DNA of 64,000 nucleotides from Burkholderiales bacterium (GCA_019745565.1 JAIESW010000016.1:1-64000), one strand, 5' to 3'; shown: positions 13,107-22,487, counted from the first letter of the stretch. Notes: generated by a model from the sequence alone, not told the origin. Numbers and translations are program-made.

Positions 13107-15866
13107 ATGTGGATCATAGGTCTCATTATCGGTGCCATCGTCGGCGGTGCTATGGCCGGCGGTGAAGGTGCGGTTCTCGGCGCGATCGCCGGTGCCGCGC
13201 TCGTCATTGCGCTGAGGCGCAAGGCCGCGGTCGATCCCAAGCTCGAGGAGCGGCTGCAGGCACTCGAAGGACGTGTGGCGCGTCTGGCCCACACTCTAGA
13301 TGCACTGATGGCCCAACCGCGCGTCCCGGCGGCGGGGACGGACTCCGCGGTCGCCGAGCCCGCTGCACCCCAGTCAGCCGCGGTACCGCTCACACCAGCG
13401 GAGCAATTCGCGCAGGACGCCATGGGCGCCGGCACGGCGCAACGCGAACCTGCGGAAGTTGCCTCCGAGAGAGTTGCAGCGTCGGCCGAGACGCCTCAAC
13501 CACCGCTCTACGTTTCTCCGCCGCCGGCCGAGGATGCGTTCGACCGCCTGGTCTCGCGCGCCTGGGGCTGGCTGACCGGCGGCAACACCGTGGTGCGTGT
13601 CGGTGTCATCGTGCTGTTCTTCGGCGTCGCGTTCCTGCTCAAGTTCGCGTACGACCTCGGACTGATGCCGCCCGAGCTGCGCGTGGCGGGTGTCGCGTTG
13701 GGTGGAATCGTACTGGCCGGGATCGGCTGGCGTCTGCGCGACAAGCGCGAGACCTATGCGCTCACCTTGCAGGGCGCGGGCGTGGGCGTGCTGTACCTGT
13801 CGATTTTCGCGGCGCTGCGGTTGTACGAGATGATCCCCGCGCCGCTCGCGTTCACGTTGCTGGTGGTCCTCTCGGCCGCGTCCACTGCCCTGGCGTTGCT
13901 GCAGAACTCGCAGGCGCTCGCGGTGCTTGCGGTGAGCGGCGGCTTCCTCGCGCCCATCCTCACGTCGACCGGCAGCGGCAACCACGTCGCGCTGTTCTCC
14001 TACTACGCGGTGATCAACGCCGGCATCCTGTGGCTGGCAGCGAAGAAGGCATGGCGACCCCTCAACCTGACCGGGTTCTTCTTCACCTTCGGCGTCGCGG
14101 CGGCGTGGGGAGCGAAGTATTTCCGCCCCGAGCTGTGGTCGTCGACACAGCCGTTCCTGGCCCTGTTCTTCCTGATGTACCTCGCGATCCCGGTGCTGTT
14201 CGCGCGCGAAGCCGAAACGAAGACCGAGAAGTATCTCGACGGCACGCTGGTCTTCGGCTTGCCTGTGGTGGCGACCGGCCTGCAGTCGCAGCTCGTCTCG
14301 AGCTTCGAGTATGGCGCCGCCATCAGCGCAGTGGTGGTGAGCGCGATCTATCTGTTCGCCGCACGGTTCGTGCGCGATCGTCACGGGGCTTCGCTCGCCC
14401 TGCTCACGCAGACCTTCGCATCGCTGTGCATCGTCTTCGCGACGCTCGCCATTCCGCTCGCCCTCGACGCACGCTGGACTTCCGCGGCATGGGCGTTGGA
14501 AGGGGCGGCTATCGCCTGGGTCGGCATCCGCCAGGGCAGATGGCTTGCGCGGATCTTCGGTTGCCTGCTGCAGATCGCGGCGGCGATCGCATTCCTCGTC
14601 GGGGTTCAAGCGACGTCGGCCGATCTTGCCGTCTTCAATCGGACGGGCATGGGCTTCGCATTCCTCGCCGTCGCAGCGCTGTTCACCGCGCTGCAGTTCG
14701 AGCGCCACCGCGAGTCGCTCAAACCCTGGGAAGGCGCCATCGGCCACATCGCACTCGCCATCGGCCTGCTGTGGTGGTACGGCGGCGGCCTGCACGAGAT
14801 CGAGACCCACGCCACCGGCGAGTGGGAGCCGCAGCTCGCGCTGGCGTTCATCGTCGGATCCGCGATCGCCTTCGAACTGATCGGCGCGCGGCTGCAATGG
14901 CGAGGCGCCGCCGTGCCTGCGCTGGCCGTGGTGCCGCTCGGCTTCTTCGCGCTGGCCTGGCAAGTCACGGAGTACACCCATCCCTTCCAACGATTCGGTT
15001 ACCTCGTGTGGCCTGCCGCCTTCGTCACGCATCTTTGGGTGCTGCGCCGCCGAGACGATGGCGAGATGCGCGGTTTCGATTGGCTGCATGGGATCGGCTT
15101 GTGGCTGTTCGCCATCGTCACCGCATGGGAAGCTGCCTGGGCGGCGCAGCAGGCAGCCGATCCTGCCACCGACTGGGGGCTCGCAGCCTGGATGGCTGCG
15201 CCCGCGGCACTCATCGCGTGGTTGTCCACACGGGGGCTGAGTCTTAGCTGGCCCGTCGTCGCGCGTCTGCGCGGTTACCTGCTGATCGGTGCATTGCCGG
15301 TGGTGGCGGGATTGCTCTTCTGGCTGGTGGTCGCGTCGTTCTTCGGTGAGGGCGGGGCTGCGCCCTTGCCCTACGTACCGATCCTGAATCCGCTCGATCT
15401 CGGCGTCGTCGCCGTGCTGTTCGCCGGCATTCTCTGGATGCGAGCGCTGTCGACGCTCGAGTTCGACGCCTGGATCGCGCCCCATCCCTGGTTGCGCTAC
15501 GGCATTCCCGGCGTGGCCGCCTTCATCGCAGCCAACGGCATCCTGATCCGGGCGCTGCATCAATATGCGGGCGTGCCGATGCGCTTCGATGCCGTGATGC
15601 GCTCCATGCTGGCGCAGTCGGCGCTGTCGCTGTTCTGGACCGTGCTGGCGTTGGTGCTGATGGTTCTCGCGAATCGGCTGCAGCGACGCCTGTTGTGGTT
15701 CGTCGGCGCGGGATTGCTCGGCGTGACCGTGCTGAAGCTCTTCATCGTCGATCTGTCCAACGTCGGTGGCGGCGAACGCATCGTTTCGTTCGTGGGTGTC
15801 GGCATCCTCATGCTCGTGGTGGGCTACTTCGCGCCGGTGCCGCCCCGCAAGGAGGCGGCGGCGTGA
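13107..15866 (+). CDS. DUF2339 multi-pass membrane protein
   Basis: A 919-residue polytopic inner-membrane protein. It opens with a Gly-rich hydrophobic segment (IIGLIIGAIVGGAMAGG), then a short coiled-coil (KLEERLQALEGRVARLAHTL) and an Ala/Pro-rich linker. From about residue 150 there are more than 20 hydrophobic helices. This matches DUF2339, a family of large membrane proteins of unknown function. The start at 13107 gives the usual N-terminus. The next gene (DUF3999) begins inside its stop codon (GTGA), and the two families are commonly adjacent, so they probably act together in the envelope. Confidence 0.88.
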   Translation: MWIIGLIIGAIVGGAMAGGEGAVLGAIAGAALVIALRRKAAVDPKLEERLQALEGRVARLAHTLDALMAQPRVPAAGTDSAVAEPAAPQSAAVPLTPAEQFAQDAMGAGTAQREPAEVASERVAASAETPQPPLYVSPPPAEDAFDRLVSRAWGWLTGGNTVVRVGVIVLFFGVAFLLKFAYDLGLMPPELRVAGVALGGIVLAGIGWRLRDKRETYALTLQGAGVGVLYLSIFAALRLYEMIPAPLAFTLLVVLSAASTALALLQNSQALAVLAVSGGFLAPILTSTGSGNHVALFSYYAVINAGILWLAAKKAWRPLNLTGFFFTFGVAAAWGAKYFRPELWSSTQPFLALFFLMYLAIPVLFAREAETKTEKYLDGTLVFGLPVVATGLQSQLVSSFEYGAAISAVVVSAIYLFAARFVRDRHGASLALLTQTFASLCIVFATLAIPLALDARWTSAAWALEGAAIAWVGIRQGRWLARIFGCLLQIAAAIAFLVGVQATSADLAVFNRTGMGFAFLAVAALFTALQFERHRESLKPWEGAIGHIALAIGLLWWYGGGLHEIETHATGEWEPQLALAFIVGSAIAFELIGARLQWRGAAVPALAVVPLGFFALAWQVTEYTHPFQRFGYLVWPAAFVTHLWVLRRRDDGEMRGFDWLHGIGLWLFAIVTAWEAAWAAQQAADPATDWGLAAWMAAPAALIAWLSTRGLSLSWPVVARLRGYLLIGALPVVAGLLFWLVVASFFGEGGAAPLPYVPILNPLDLGVVAVLFAGILWMRALSTLEFDAWIAPHPWLRYGIPGVAAFIAANGILIRALHQYAGVPMRFDAVMRSMLAQSALSLFWTVLALVLMVLANRLQRRLLWFVGAGLLGVTVLKLFIVDLSNVGGGERIVSFVGVGILMLVVGYFAPVPPRKEAAA

Positions 15867-17197
15867 GAACGACTGCGCTGGTCGTCGCGCTGATCCTGGC
15901 GGCGCCGGCCGCGGCCCAGGAGCGTCTCGAGGAATTCGGGTACGCGGTACCGATCGAGTTCGCACCGGGCGATGCCCTGTACGTCCTGCGCCTGCCCGAA
16001 GCCGTCTACCGGCATGCGGTGCGCGCCGACCTCGGCGATCTGCGGGTATTCAACAGTGCCGGAGAATCGATCCCGTATGCGTTGCGGCAACCGTTGCCGA
16101 TTCTGGACAAGGCGGCACCCGGCATCAGGCTGCCGCAGTTTCCGGTGCGTGGATCGACCGACCGGAAGACGTCGGACGACCTGAAGGTGGAAGTGCGCAG
16201 GGACGGTACGGTGGTCAGTGTCCGTGCCGGCAAGGGCGGGTCCGAGAACGCCGTCACCGCCTGGCTCATCGACGCCAGTTCCTTCGAGCGGCCGATCGAA
16301 GCACTGGAACTTGCCTTGAACGGTGAGGCCGATGTGGTCGCCCGGGTCGGCGTGGACTCGAGCGACGATCTCAAGTACTGGAACCGGGTCGTCGCCGATG
16401 CACCGGTCGTGCGCACACGCTTCGGCGGCGAGCGTCTCGAACGGCTCTCCGTTCCCTTGCACGGTGTCCGGGCGAAGTACCTGCGCCTCGTGGACGCCCG
16501 CGGCGCGTTCTCCTTCGAAGTCGCCGGCGTGAGCGTGGTGAGGGCACCGGAGACGACACCCCCGGCCCTGGAATCCCTGTCGCTCGGTGCCGGCACGGCG
16601 AGCGCCGTCGATCGGGCCTGGACCTACGACACCGGCGGCCGTTTCCCCGTGGTCCGTGTGGCGTTCGAACTGCCCGAAGACAACACCGTGCTGCCGTTCA
16701 CGCTGGAGTCGCGCGCGAACGCCGACCGGCCTTGGTATGCAGTGGGCAGCGGGGTCGCCTACCGGCTCACGCAGGGCGGCATCACGGTGACGAGCGCGTC
16801 GATGCCGGTGTCCGCGACGGAGCGCCAGCTCCGCGTCCGGCTCACTTCGGGCGCAGGACCGTTGCCAGCTGCAGCCCCATCGCTCGTCGCACAGTGGCAA
16901 CCCGCGGAACTGGTGTTTGCCGCCCGCGGTTCGCCGCCGTTCACTCTGGCCTACGGAAAGACCAAGGCCGAGCCGATGCGCGTCGCCATCGAGTCCATCG
17001 TCCCGGGCTACGGAACGCGCAATGCCATGGCACCGAAACCCGCGACCGCCGGCGCAGAGCGGACCCTGGCGGGCGATGCGGCTGCGCGGGTCGCGCCGGA
17101 CTACCGGCGTTGGTCGCTGTGGGCCGTGCTGGTCGTCGGTGTGCTGGTGCTCGCCGGCATGGGGCTCAAGCTGGCGCGCGAATCGGCGTCGCGCTGA
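15863..17197 (+). CDS. DUF3999 exported membrane-anchored protein
   Basis: A 444-residue protein with a signal peptide (ALVVALILAAPAAAQ), a long beta-rich periplasmic region, and one C-terminal transmembrane helix (WAVLVVGVLVLAGMGLKLAR). This is the DUF3999 layout. The start is a GTG at 15863 that overlaps the upstream stop, with AAGGAGG at 15850-15856 in the end of DUF2339. The periplasmic part has jelly-roll-like segments, suggesting ligand or protein binding. Its function is unknown and is probably linked to the DUF2339 partner. Confidence 0.88.
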   Translation: MRTTALVVALILAAPAAAQERLEEFGYAVPIEFAPGDALYVLRLPEAVYRHAVRADLGDLRVFNSAGESIPYALRQPLPILDKAAPGIRLPQFPVRGSTDRKTSDDLKVEVRRDGTVVSVRAGKGGSENAVTAWLIDASSFERPIEALELALNGEADVVARVGVDSSDDLKYWNRVVADAPVVRTRFGGERLERLSVPLHGVRAKYLRLVDARGAFSFEVAGVSVVRAPETTPPALESLSLGAGTASAVDRAWTYDTGGRFPVVRVAFELPEDNTVLPFTLESRANADRPWYAVGSGVAYRLTQGGITVTSASMPVSATERQLRVRLTSGAGPLPAAAPSLVAQWQPAELVFAARGSPPFTLAYGKTKAEPMRVAIESIVPGYGTRNAMAPKPATAGAERTLAGDAAARVAPDYRRWSLWAVLVVGVLVLAGMGLKLARESASR

Positions 17198-17541
17198 CGT
17201 CGAGCCATACCCAGCAGGAGCAGCAGGCCGCATCCCAGTGCCAGCAGCCAGGCGGTGTGGACGGCTCCGGGATCGCACCGCTCAACGAGCACCAGGTTGT
17301 CGAACTGGTGGTACTGCGGCAACTGCTCCCAGCGCACCGAGACGAGATCGACTGAGGTGCCCTGGAACGAGTAGGTCGCCGGGGCCAGGACCGCCGGCAG
17401 CCGCGACCGTGTCGTAGGCCACGATCGCCACCCGGCCGTTGCGCAGGAACGCGTCGTAGAGCAGATTGGTCGTGGTGGGCGGTTGCAGCAGGCTGCGTTT
17501 CAGCGCCTCCTGCCGGGTCGTTCCGCGGCTCGGCAGATTTA
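17170..17541 (-). pseudogene. Frameshifted 3' remnant of a membrane-anchored protein gene
   Basis: On the minus strand the frame from about 17541 reads LLQPPTTTNLLYDAFLRNGR then VAIVAYDTVA. Near 17400 the coding frame shifts by one base and continues as LPAVLAPATYSFQG and WEQLPQYHQFDNLVLVE, ending with a transmembrane-like AWLLALGCGLLLLLGM and a basic tail. Both parts have the third-base G/C bias of real genes. No start codon or ribosome site is present, and its end overlaps the DUF3999 gene. It is probably a decayed gene; a sequencing indel explains the shift but not the missing start. The family is not recognised. Confidence 0.5.
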
Positions 17542-17552
17542 ACCACGCAGGA

Positions 17553-17579
17553 TTCGGCGACAGCGCGGCTGTCGCCGAA
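17553..17579. repeat. 12-bp perfect palindrome upstream of the osmoprotectant-type gene
   Basis: TTCGGCGACAGC, loop GCG, GCTGTCGCCGAA. No T-run follows on either strand, so it is not an intrinsic terminator. It lies 62 bp before the next gene and could be an operator or an isolated palindromic repeat. It is the only other feature I see between 17198 and 17640. Confidence 0.6.
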
Positions 17580-17640
17580 AATCACACTCGCGAACTCCGA
17601 TGGCGCGTGTCCCAAGGCGAGGACTTGTCGCAGGTGCACG

Positions 17641-19179
17641 ATGCAGCGCGCAGGAGCGTTTTGCCTTCTAATGCGCGCTCTGGTTCTTTCGGAGCAGGTC
17701 GTGGGTCGAGGCCGATGGGGGATCGTCGTGGTGGTGGGGCTGCTCGCGGCGATCCCGTGCACCGTGTGCGCCGAGGATGCGCGGCCCGTCGTCATCGGCT
17801 CCAAGCGCTTCACCGAGTCCTACCTGCTGGGCGAGATCGCCCGCGAAACGCTGCAGCGCGCCAGCGTCGTCGCAGTGCATCGCCAGGGGCTCGGCAACAC
17901 GGCCGTGTTGTTCGAAGCCCTTTCGACCGGCGCCATCGACACCTATCCTGACTACACCGGGACCATCGGTCGCGAACTCCTCAAGACCGAAGCGACCGAC
18001 CTCGAGTCGCTGAATCGTGCGCTGGCACCGCTCGGCCTCGGTGCGGGCGTGCCGCTCGGATTCGAAAACACCTACGCGGTGGCCACGCGCGACGGCGTGG
18101 CGGCAGCGAAGCTCAGCGAACTGGCGGCTCAACCCGGCCTGCGCATCGGGTTGTCGCCGGAGTTCCTGCACCGCGCCGACGGCTGGCCGGCGATCGCCCG
18201 GGTCTACGGACTGCCGCAGCAACCCACCGTGCTTGATCACGGTCTCGCGTACGAAGCCCTGGCGGCCGGCCGCGTGGACGCGATGGACATCTACTCGACC
18301 GACGCGAAGATCGCGAAGTACCGGCTGCACGTGCTCGAAGACGACCGGCGCGTGTTTCCCGAGTATCGGGCCGTGTGGATCTACCGGCTCGATCTGCCGC
18401 GACGCTCGCCGGCGGCATGGTCCGCGTTGCAGTCCTTGCAAGGGCGCATCGCTGCCCACGATATGATCCAGATGAACGCCGCGGCCGAACTCGAGGGACG
18501 CAGCTTCGACGTGGTCGCGCGCGATTTCCTGGACGGCGGCCGTGCACCGGCAGCGACTCGCTCGGGACTGGCGGCACGCCTGTTCGCCGCGGACTTGCCG
18601 CGCCTGACGCGCGAGCATCTGGTCCTGGTATTCGGGTCCCTTGCACTCGCTTGCCTCGCCGGCATTCCTCTCGGCATCGCTGCCGCGGGTTCACGTCGAC
18701 TGGCCCAGCCGGTGCTGGCGGCGACCGGTTTGATCCAGACCGTGCCCTCCCTGGCGCTGCTCGCGTTCCTGATTCCGCTCACCGGCACCATCGGTACGTT
18801 GCCTGCGGTGGTTGCGCTGTTCCTGTATTCGCTCCTGCCCATCGTGCGAGCGACCCATGCGGCGCTGACCGGCATCGCGCGCAACATGCGGGAGTCCGCC
18901 GTGGCGCTGGGATTGAACCGCTTCCAGCGTCTGCGCTTCGTGGAACTTCCGCTGGCGCTGCCCGGCATCCTGTCGGGTGTGAAGACCTCCGCGGTGATCA
19001 ACGTCGGCACCGCCACCATCGCTGCATTCATAGGAGCCGGCGGCTATGGCGAGCGCATCACGGCCGGCCTCGCGCTCAACGATAACGCGATGCTGCTGGC
19101 CGGAGCGATTCCGGCGGCGGTGCTGGCACTCGTGGTGCACGCGATCTTCGAACTGGCGGAGCGTCGCGTCGCCCGTTGA
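17641..19179 (+). CDS. Fused osmoprotectant-type substrate-binding protein / ABC permease
   Basis: A 512-residue fusion. After an N-terminal hydrophobic segment, residues about 48-315 are an OpuAC/YehZ-type binding domain (VIGSKRFTESYLLGEI, DTYPDYTGTIG, YEALAAGRVDAMDIYSTDA). Residues about 325-510 are a permease with five to six helices and the motif ALGLNRFQRLRFVELPLALPG. Such systems import glycine betaine, choline or related solutes. The binding domain precedes the permease, whereas the better-known fusions have the opposite order. No ATP-binding gene lies nearby. The start could be 17641 or the downstream ATG at 17671. Confidence 0.87.
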   Translation: MQRAGAFCLLMRALVLSEQVVGRGRWGIVVVVGLLAAIPCTVCAEDARPVVIGSKRFTESYLLGEIARETLQRASVVAVHRQGLGNTAVLFEALSTGAIDTYPDYTGTIGRELLKTEATDLESLNRALAPLGLGAGVPLGFENTYAVATRDGVAAAKLSELAAQPGLRIGLSPEFLHRADGWPAIARVYGLPQQPTVLDHGLAYEALAAGRVDAMDIYSTDAKIAKYRLHVLEDDRRVFPEYRAVWIYRLDLPRRSPAAWSALQSLQGRIAAHDMIQMNAAAELEGRSFDVVARDFLDGGRAPAATRSGLAARLFAADLPRLTREHLVLVFGSLALACLAGIPLGIAAAGSRRLAQPVLAATGLIQTVPSLALLAFLIPLTGTIGTLPAVVALFLYSLLPIVRATHAALTGIARNMRESAVALGLNRFQRLRFVELPLALPGILSGVKTSAVINVGTATIAAFIGAGGYGERITAGLALNDNAMLLAGAIPAAVLALVVHAIFELAERRVAR

Positions 19180-19234
19180 CGCCGGTCCCTCGGAGCCGTA
19201 GCGTCGCGGGCTCGCCCACACTGGACGCCTCACG

Positions 19235-20278
19235 ATGAACGATCCGACTCCCGCCATCACCGCCGACGAACAGGTTGCCCGCATCTTCGAGTGGCGACGC
19301 GGATTCAACAACATCCACCTGATCGACATCGGCATCGAACTGGGCCTGTTCCGCGCGCTGGCGGAGGTGCCCGGTCAAACGGCGGAAGCGCTCGCCGCCC
19401 GCCTCGATCTGAAGGTGCACCCGGTTCGCACCTGGTGCTGGACCGCGCACGGTCAGGCATTGCTGGACGCCGATGCGGAAGGCGCTTTCCGCCTCGCGCC
19501 GCACATGGACGCGATCCTGGCGAACGCCGGGCATCCGCGCTATCTCGGCGGCTACGCGCAGCTCGGCACGCAGGTGGCGGCGGAGGATTTCCGGCGCAGC
19601 ATCGAGATGTTCCGTACCGGCGCGGTGAAGCCGTTCCAGGGCCGCGGTGAAGCGTTCGCCCATCTGATCGCGCAGTCGACCTGGGGTCTGCAGGTGGTGA
19701 CCGCGAAGAAGCTGCTGCCGAATGTCGCCGGCCTGCCGGCCCGCCTCGAAGCGGGCGGCACCGTGCTGGAGGTGGGCTGCGGCACCGGCAATTTCCTGGT
19801 GCAGGTGGCGAAGAACTTTCGTGAGGCGCGTGCAATCGGCGTCGATCTCGACGCCGACAGCCTCGCCATCGCCGGGCGTCGCATCGCCGATGCGAAGCTC
19901 ACCGATCGAGTATCGGCCCGTCTCGGCACGGTCGAGGACACGGTGGCTGCCGGCAGCGTCGACGCCGTGGTGATGATCGAGGTGCTGCACGAGATCGCCC
20001 AGCCTCTGCGCCCGGCGGTGGTGCAGCAATGCGCCCGCGCGCTCAAGCCGGGCGGTGCGCTCGTGATCGTCGACGAGACCTATCCTTCCACGCTCGCGCA
20101 GACGCGCGAGGCCGACTACCGCTTCCCGCTGCAGACCGGCATCGAGGAGCTGACCTGGGGCAACGTGATTCCGACGCGGGAGGAGCAGGAGCGCCTGCTG
20201 GGCGATGCGGGGTTCAAGCCACCCTACGAACGAGCGATCATCGGCGAGGGCTTCACCGTTCTCACCGCCGTGCGCTGA
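19235..20278 (+). CDS. Class I SAM-dependent methyltransferase
   Basis: A 347-residue protein. The N-terminal 150 residues look like a winged-helix dimerisation domain (EWRRGFNNIHLIDIGIELGL). The catalytic Rossmann domain starts near residue 165 with the SAM-binding motif VLEVGCGTGNFLV, followed by the acidic loop GVDLDADSL and the post-motif MIEVLHEIAQP. This layout fits O-methyltransferase-like enzymes. The substrate is unknown. It runs toward the convergent TetR gene; the ends are 10 bp apart. Confidence 0.85.
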   Translation: MNDPTPAITADEQVARIFEWRRGFNNIHLIDIGIELGLFRALAEVPGQTAEALAARLDLKVHPVRTWCWTAHGQALLDADAEGAFRLAPHMDAILANAGHPRYLGGYAQLGTQVAAEDFRRSIEMFRTGAVKPFQGRGEAFAHLIAQSTWGLQVVTAKKLLPNVAGLPARLEAGGTVLEVGCGTGNFLVQVAKNFREARAIGVDLDADSLAIAGRRIADAKLTDRVSARLGTVEDTVAAGSVDAVVMIEVLHEIAQPLRPAVVQQCARALKPGGALVIVDETYPSTLAQTREADYRFPLQTGIEELTWGNVIPTREEQERLLGDAGFKPPYERAIIGEGFTVLTAVR

Positions 20279-20287
20279 TCGCAGCAG

Positions 20288-21013
20288 CTATCGTCGCCGG
20301 CCACCTGCCACGGCGCGCAGGCGGCGGTTCGCGGCCGGACGCTGCACGATTTCCTTGAGCGTGGGCCCCACGCCATCAAAGAACGTGCGCACCTCCGCTT
20401 CGATCAGTCCGTCGAGGTTCTCCGGCACGGCCATGCCGTAGATGTACTTGCGCACGCCGAAGTAGAAGATGCGCGAGTTGATGCCCCACACCAGTTCGAT
20501 CTCGATCTGGGTCGGCGGCACGCGTTCGAAGTCCGGCAGGCCGTAGAACTCCCGCACCTCGGCGCAGATAGGCGTGATGATGCGCTCGGTGACCAGGGCG
20601 AAGAACTGGCGATTGAGGTCCGAACCGCGCAGGCCTGCGAACATGATGAGCCGCACCCATTCGTAGGTGAGGATGGTCTGGGCGTAGAGCTTGTAGAACT
20701 GGATCAGGCGTTCGCGCAGCGGAACGCTGCGATCGCGGATCAGCATCTCCCAATAGGGATTCCAGCGGCCGATGAAGACTTCCTGGTAGACGCGCTCGAT
20801 CAGCGCGTCCTTGCTGGGGAAGTAGCGGAACAGCAGCGCGTGGGTGACCTGCGCCCGCTTCGCGAGCTCGCGTGTATCACCCCCGAAACCCGTTTCGGCG
20901 AAGAAGCTCACCGCCTCCTGGAGGATGTGACGTTCCCGTTCGGCGCGCGGCAGACGCGGCGTCGGCGTTGGTGAGGATGTGCGCTTTCTTGGTGTGGTCT
21001 TCTTGGTAAGCAT
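20288..21013 (-). CDS. TetR-family transcriptional regulator
   Basis: A 241-residue repressor-type protein. A basic N-terminal tail precedes the helix-turn-helix (about residues 30-75: RHILQEAVSFFAETGF, TRELAKRAQVTHALLFRYFPSK), a TetR signature. The C-terminal helical domain would bind a ligand, perhaps an acyl-CoA or the imported compound. The start at 21013 matches the usual short N-tail. It is divergent from the binding-protein gene at 21289. The inverted repeat TCAAT-aga-ATTGA (21018-21030) lies next to its start, a plausible self-control site. Confidence 0.9.
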   Translation of the reverse strand: MLTKKTTPRKRTSSPTPTPRLPRAERERHILQEAVSFFAETGFGGDTRELAKRAQVTHALLFRYFPSKDALIERVYQEVFIGRWNPYWEMLIRDRSVPLRERLIQFYKLYAQTILTYEWVRLIMFAGLRGSDLNRQFFALVTERIITPICAEVREFYGLPDFERVPPTQIEIELVWGINSRIFYFGVRKYIYGMAVPENLDGLIEAEVRTFFDGVGPTLKEIVQRPAANRRLRAVAGGRRR

Positions 21014-21167
21014 CTGCTCAATAGAATTGATCCATCGGATCGACGCCAAGTCCCGTCTGCGGTCGAAAGTCGTCTGCGGTGCCGGGTCTGTTCGGATGAA
21101 TTCTCCTACCAATAGAGCCCGACAGTCCACCGTTTGCGAGTGGCGGAAACCCGGTGAACGGCGCCGC

Positions 21168-21196
21168 TTGACTGGTGAGCAGATGGTTACTAGTAT
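21168..21196 (+). promoter_or_regulatory. Sigma-70 promoter of the liv-type operon
   Basis: TTGACT (21168-21173) and TAGTAT (21191-21196) are exactly 17 bp apart, ending 92 bp before the binding-protein start. The palindrome TACTAGTA (21189-21196 region) overlaps the -10 box, where the TetR protein could bind. Confidence 0.7.
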
Positions 21197-21288
21197 GGAT
21201 CGAAGGCGCTGCGACACCGGGCCATCGGCTGTCGCGGCGCAACAAGACCGAGCGCACCCACGTTGCGCCATGCAGGGGGAGGAGAGTC

Positions 21289-22434
21289 ATGGAATCCAGC
21301 CGCACGCGGTGCGCCGGGCGCCGCCTTGCCAGCATCGCCCTCGTCGGGTTCGCCTTGCTGCCTGCGTTTGCCGCAGCGCAAACGAAGGAACCGATCAAGA
21401 TCGGTGCGGTGCTGGCCCTCACCGGCCCCGGTGCCGGCCTGGGCCAGGCCGAGCGCAACGGCATCCTGCTCGCCGAGAAGCTCATCAACGACAAGGGCGG
21501 GGTGAAGGGCCGACCGATCAAGGTGCTGATTGAAGACGACGGCTCGAAGCCCGACATCGCCAAGGGCAAGGCCGAGAATCTCATCTTCAACGAGAAGGTG
21601 GTGGCCATCATCGGCCCCTCGCTCACGGCGAGCACCGGGGCGGTGGCCGCCGTGACCAATGCCGAGGGAGTTCCCGAACTGGCGCTGACCGGTCTCGGTC
21701 CGCAGATCGAGCTCACCTACAAGTCCGTGTACCACCTGCTGCCGCCGCAGGTGCTCAACGCGAAGGCCATGCTGGAGTACACCACCAAGTCGCTGAAGGC
21801 GAAGAAGGTGGGTGTGCTGCACGATTCAGGCTACGGGCAATTGGTGCTCAACGCGCTGCAGAGCCAGTCGTCCGGTTACGGCATCGAGTTCGTCGCGGTC
21901 GAGAAGTTCGAAGTGGGCGCGACCGACGTATCGACCCAGGCCGCCAAGGTGCGCGCGGCCAATCCGGAGGCGGTGTTCGTGATCGCCACCAATCCCGTGC
22001 CGTTCCGCAACGCCCGGCAGATGCGCATCGCGCAGCCCATCGTGTCGGCCATCGGGTCGTCGTCCTACCAGTACGTGAACGGCATGGGCGAGTTCGCCCA
22101 CGACATCGTCTTCCCGGAGTTCGTGGTGGGCGAAGACCCGCTGCAGCACCAGACCGACTTCGTGAACCTCTACAAGGCCGCGTACAACGCGCTGCCGAAG
22201 AACTACGAGGCGGCCGGCTGGGATGCCGTGCACATCCTCGCGCGGGCGCTCGAGAAGGCGGGCCCGGACGCCGGTGGCGAAGCCATCGCCAAGGCGATCC
22301 GCGAACCCTACAAGGGCGTGACCGCCACCTACAACTTCGCAGCGCCGGACATGACCGGCGTCGAGCTGTCGAGCTACGTGTATTCGAAGCTGGTGAACGG
22401 CAAGTTCACGCGGCTGCCGTTCACGACGAAGTAG
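21289..22434 (+). CDS. livK: ABC transporter substrate-binding protein, branched-chain amino acid type
   Basis: A 381-residue periplasmic protein with a signal peptide (LASIALVGFALLPAFAAAQ) and the type I binding fold of the LivK group: PIKIGAVLALTGPGAGLGQ, DDGSKPDIAKGKAENLI and the hinge segment around GPSLTASTGAVAAV. The start at 21289 is set by GGGGGAGGAGAG just upstream. It opens an operon with permeases and ATPases at 23484-26829. Its neighbours suggest an organic acid rather than an amino acid, so the gene symbol reflects the family only. Confidence 0.85.
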   Translation: MESSRTRCAGRRLASIALVGFALLPAFAAAQTKEPIKIGAVLALTGPGAGLGQAERNGILLAEKLINDKGGVKGRPIKVLIEDDGSKPDIAKGKAENLIFNEKVVAIIGPSLTASTGAVAAVTNAEGVPELALTGLGPQIELTYKSVYHLLPPQVLNAKAMLEYTTKSLKAKKVGVLHDSGYGQLVLNALQSQSSGYGIEFVAVEKFEVGATDVSTQAAKVRAANPEAVFVIATNPVPFRNARQMRIAQPIVSAIGSSSYQYVNGMGEFAHDIVFPEFVVGEDPLQHQTDFVNLYKAAYNALPKNYEAAGWDAVHILARALEKAGPDAGGEAIAKAIREPYKGVTATYNFAAPDMTGVELSSYVYSKLVNGKFTRLPFTTK

Positions 22435-22487
22435 CCAACGCGCGCCGCCAGAGCGCCATCACGACACGAGGGAGAGGGGAGCCAGGC

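Noticed and set aside
12595..13119. A 174-codon, very basic frame across the tandem hairpin units
   Set aside because: It contains repeated LLRPKAKKNNPAR because it reads the structured repeat twice. It lacks a ribosome site and ends in the dispersed repeat. A protamine-like gene (as at E. coli tyrT) cannot be excluded, but there is no coding evidence.
13374..15965. An 863-codon minus-strand frame opposite DUF2339
   Set aside because: High-GC antisense frames are long by chance. The plus-strand gene has transmembrane helices, a ribosome site and a coupled neighbour, whereas this one is a low-complexity Arg/Gln/His string.
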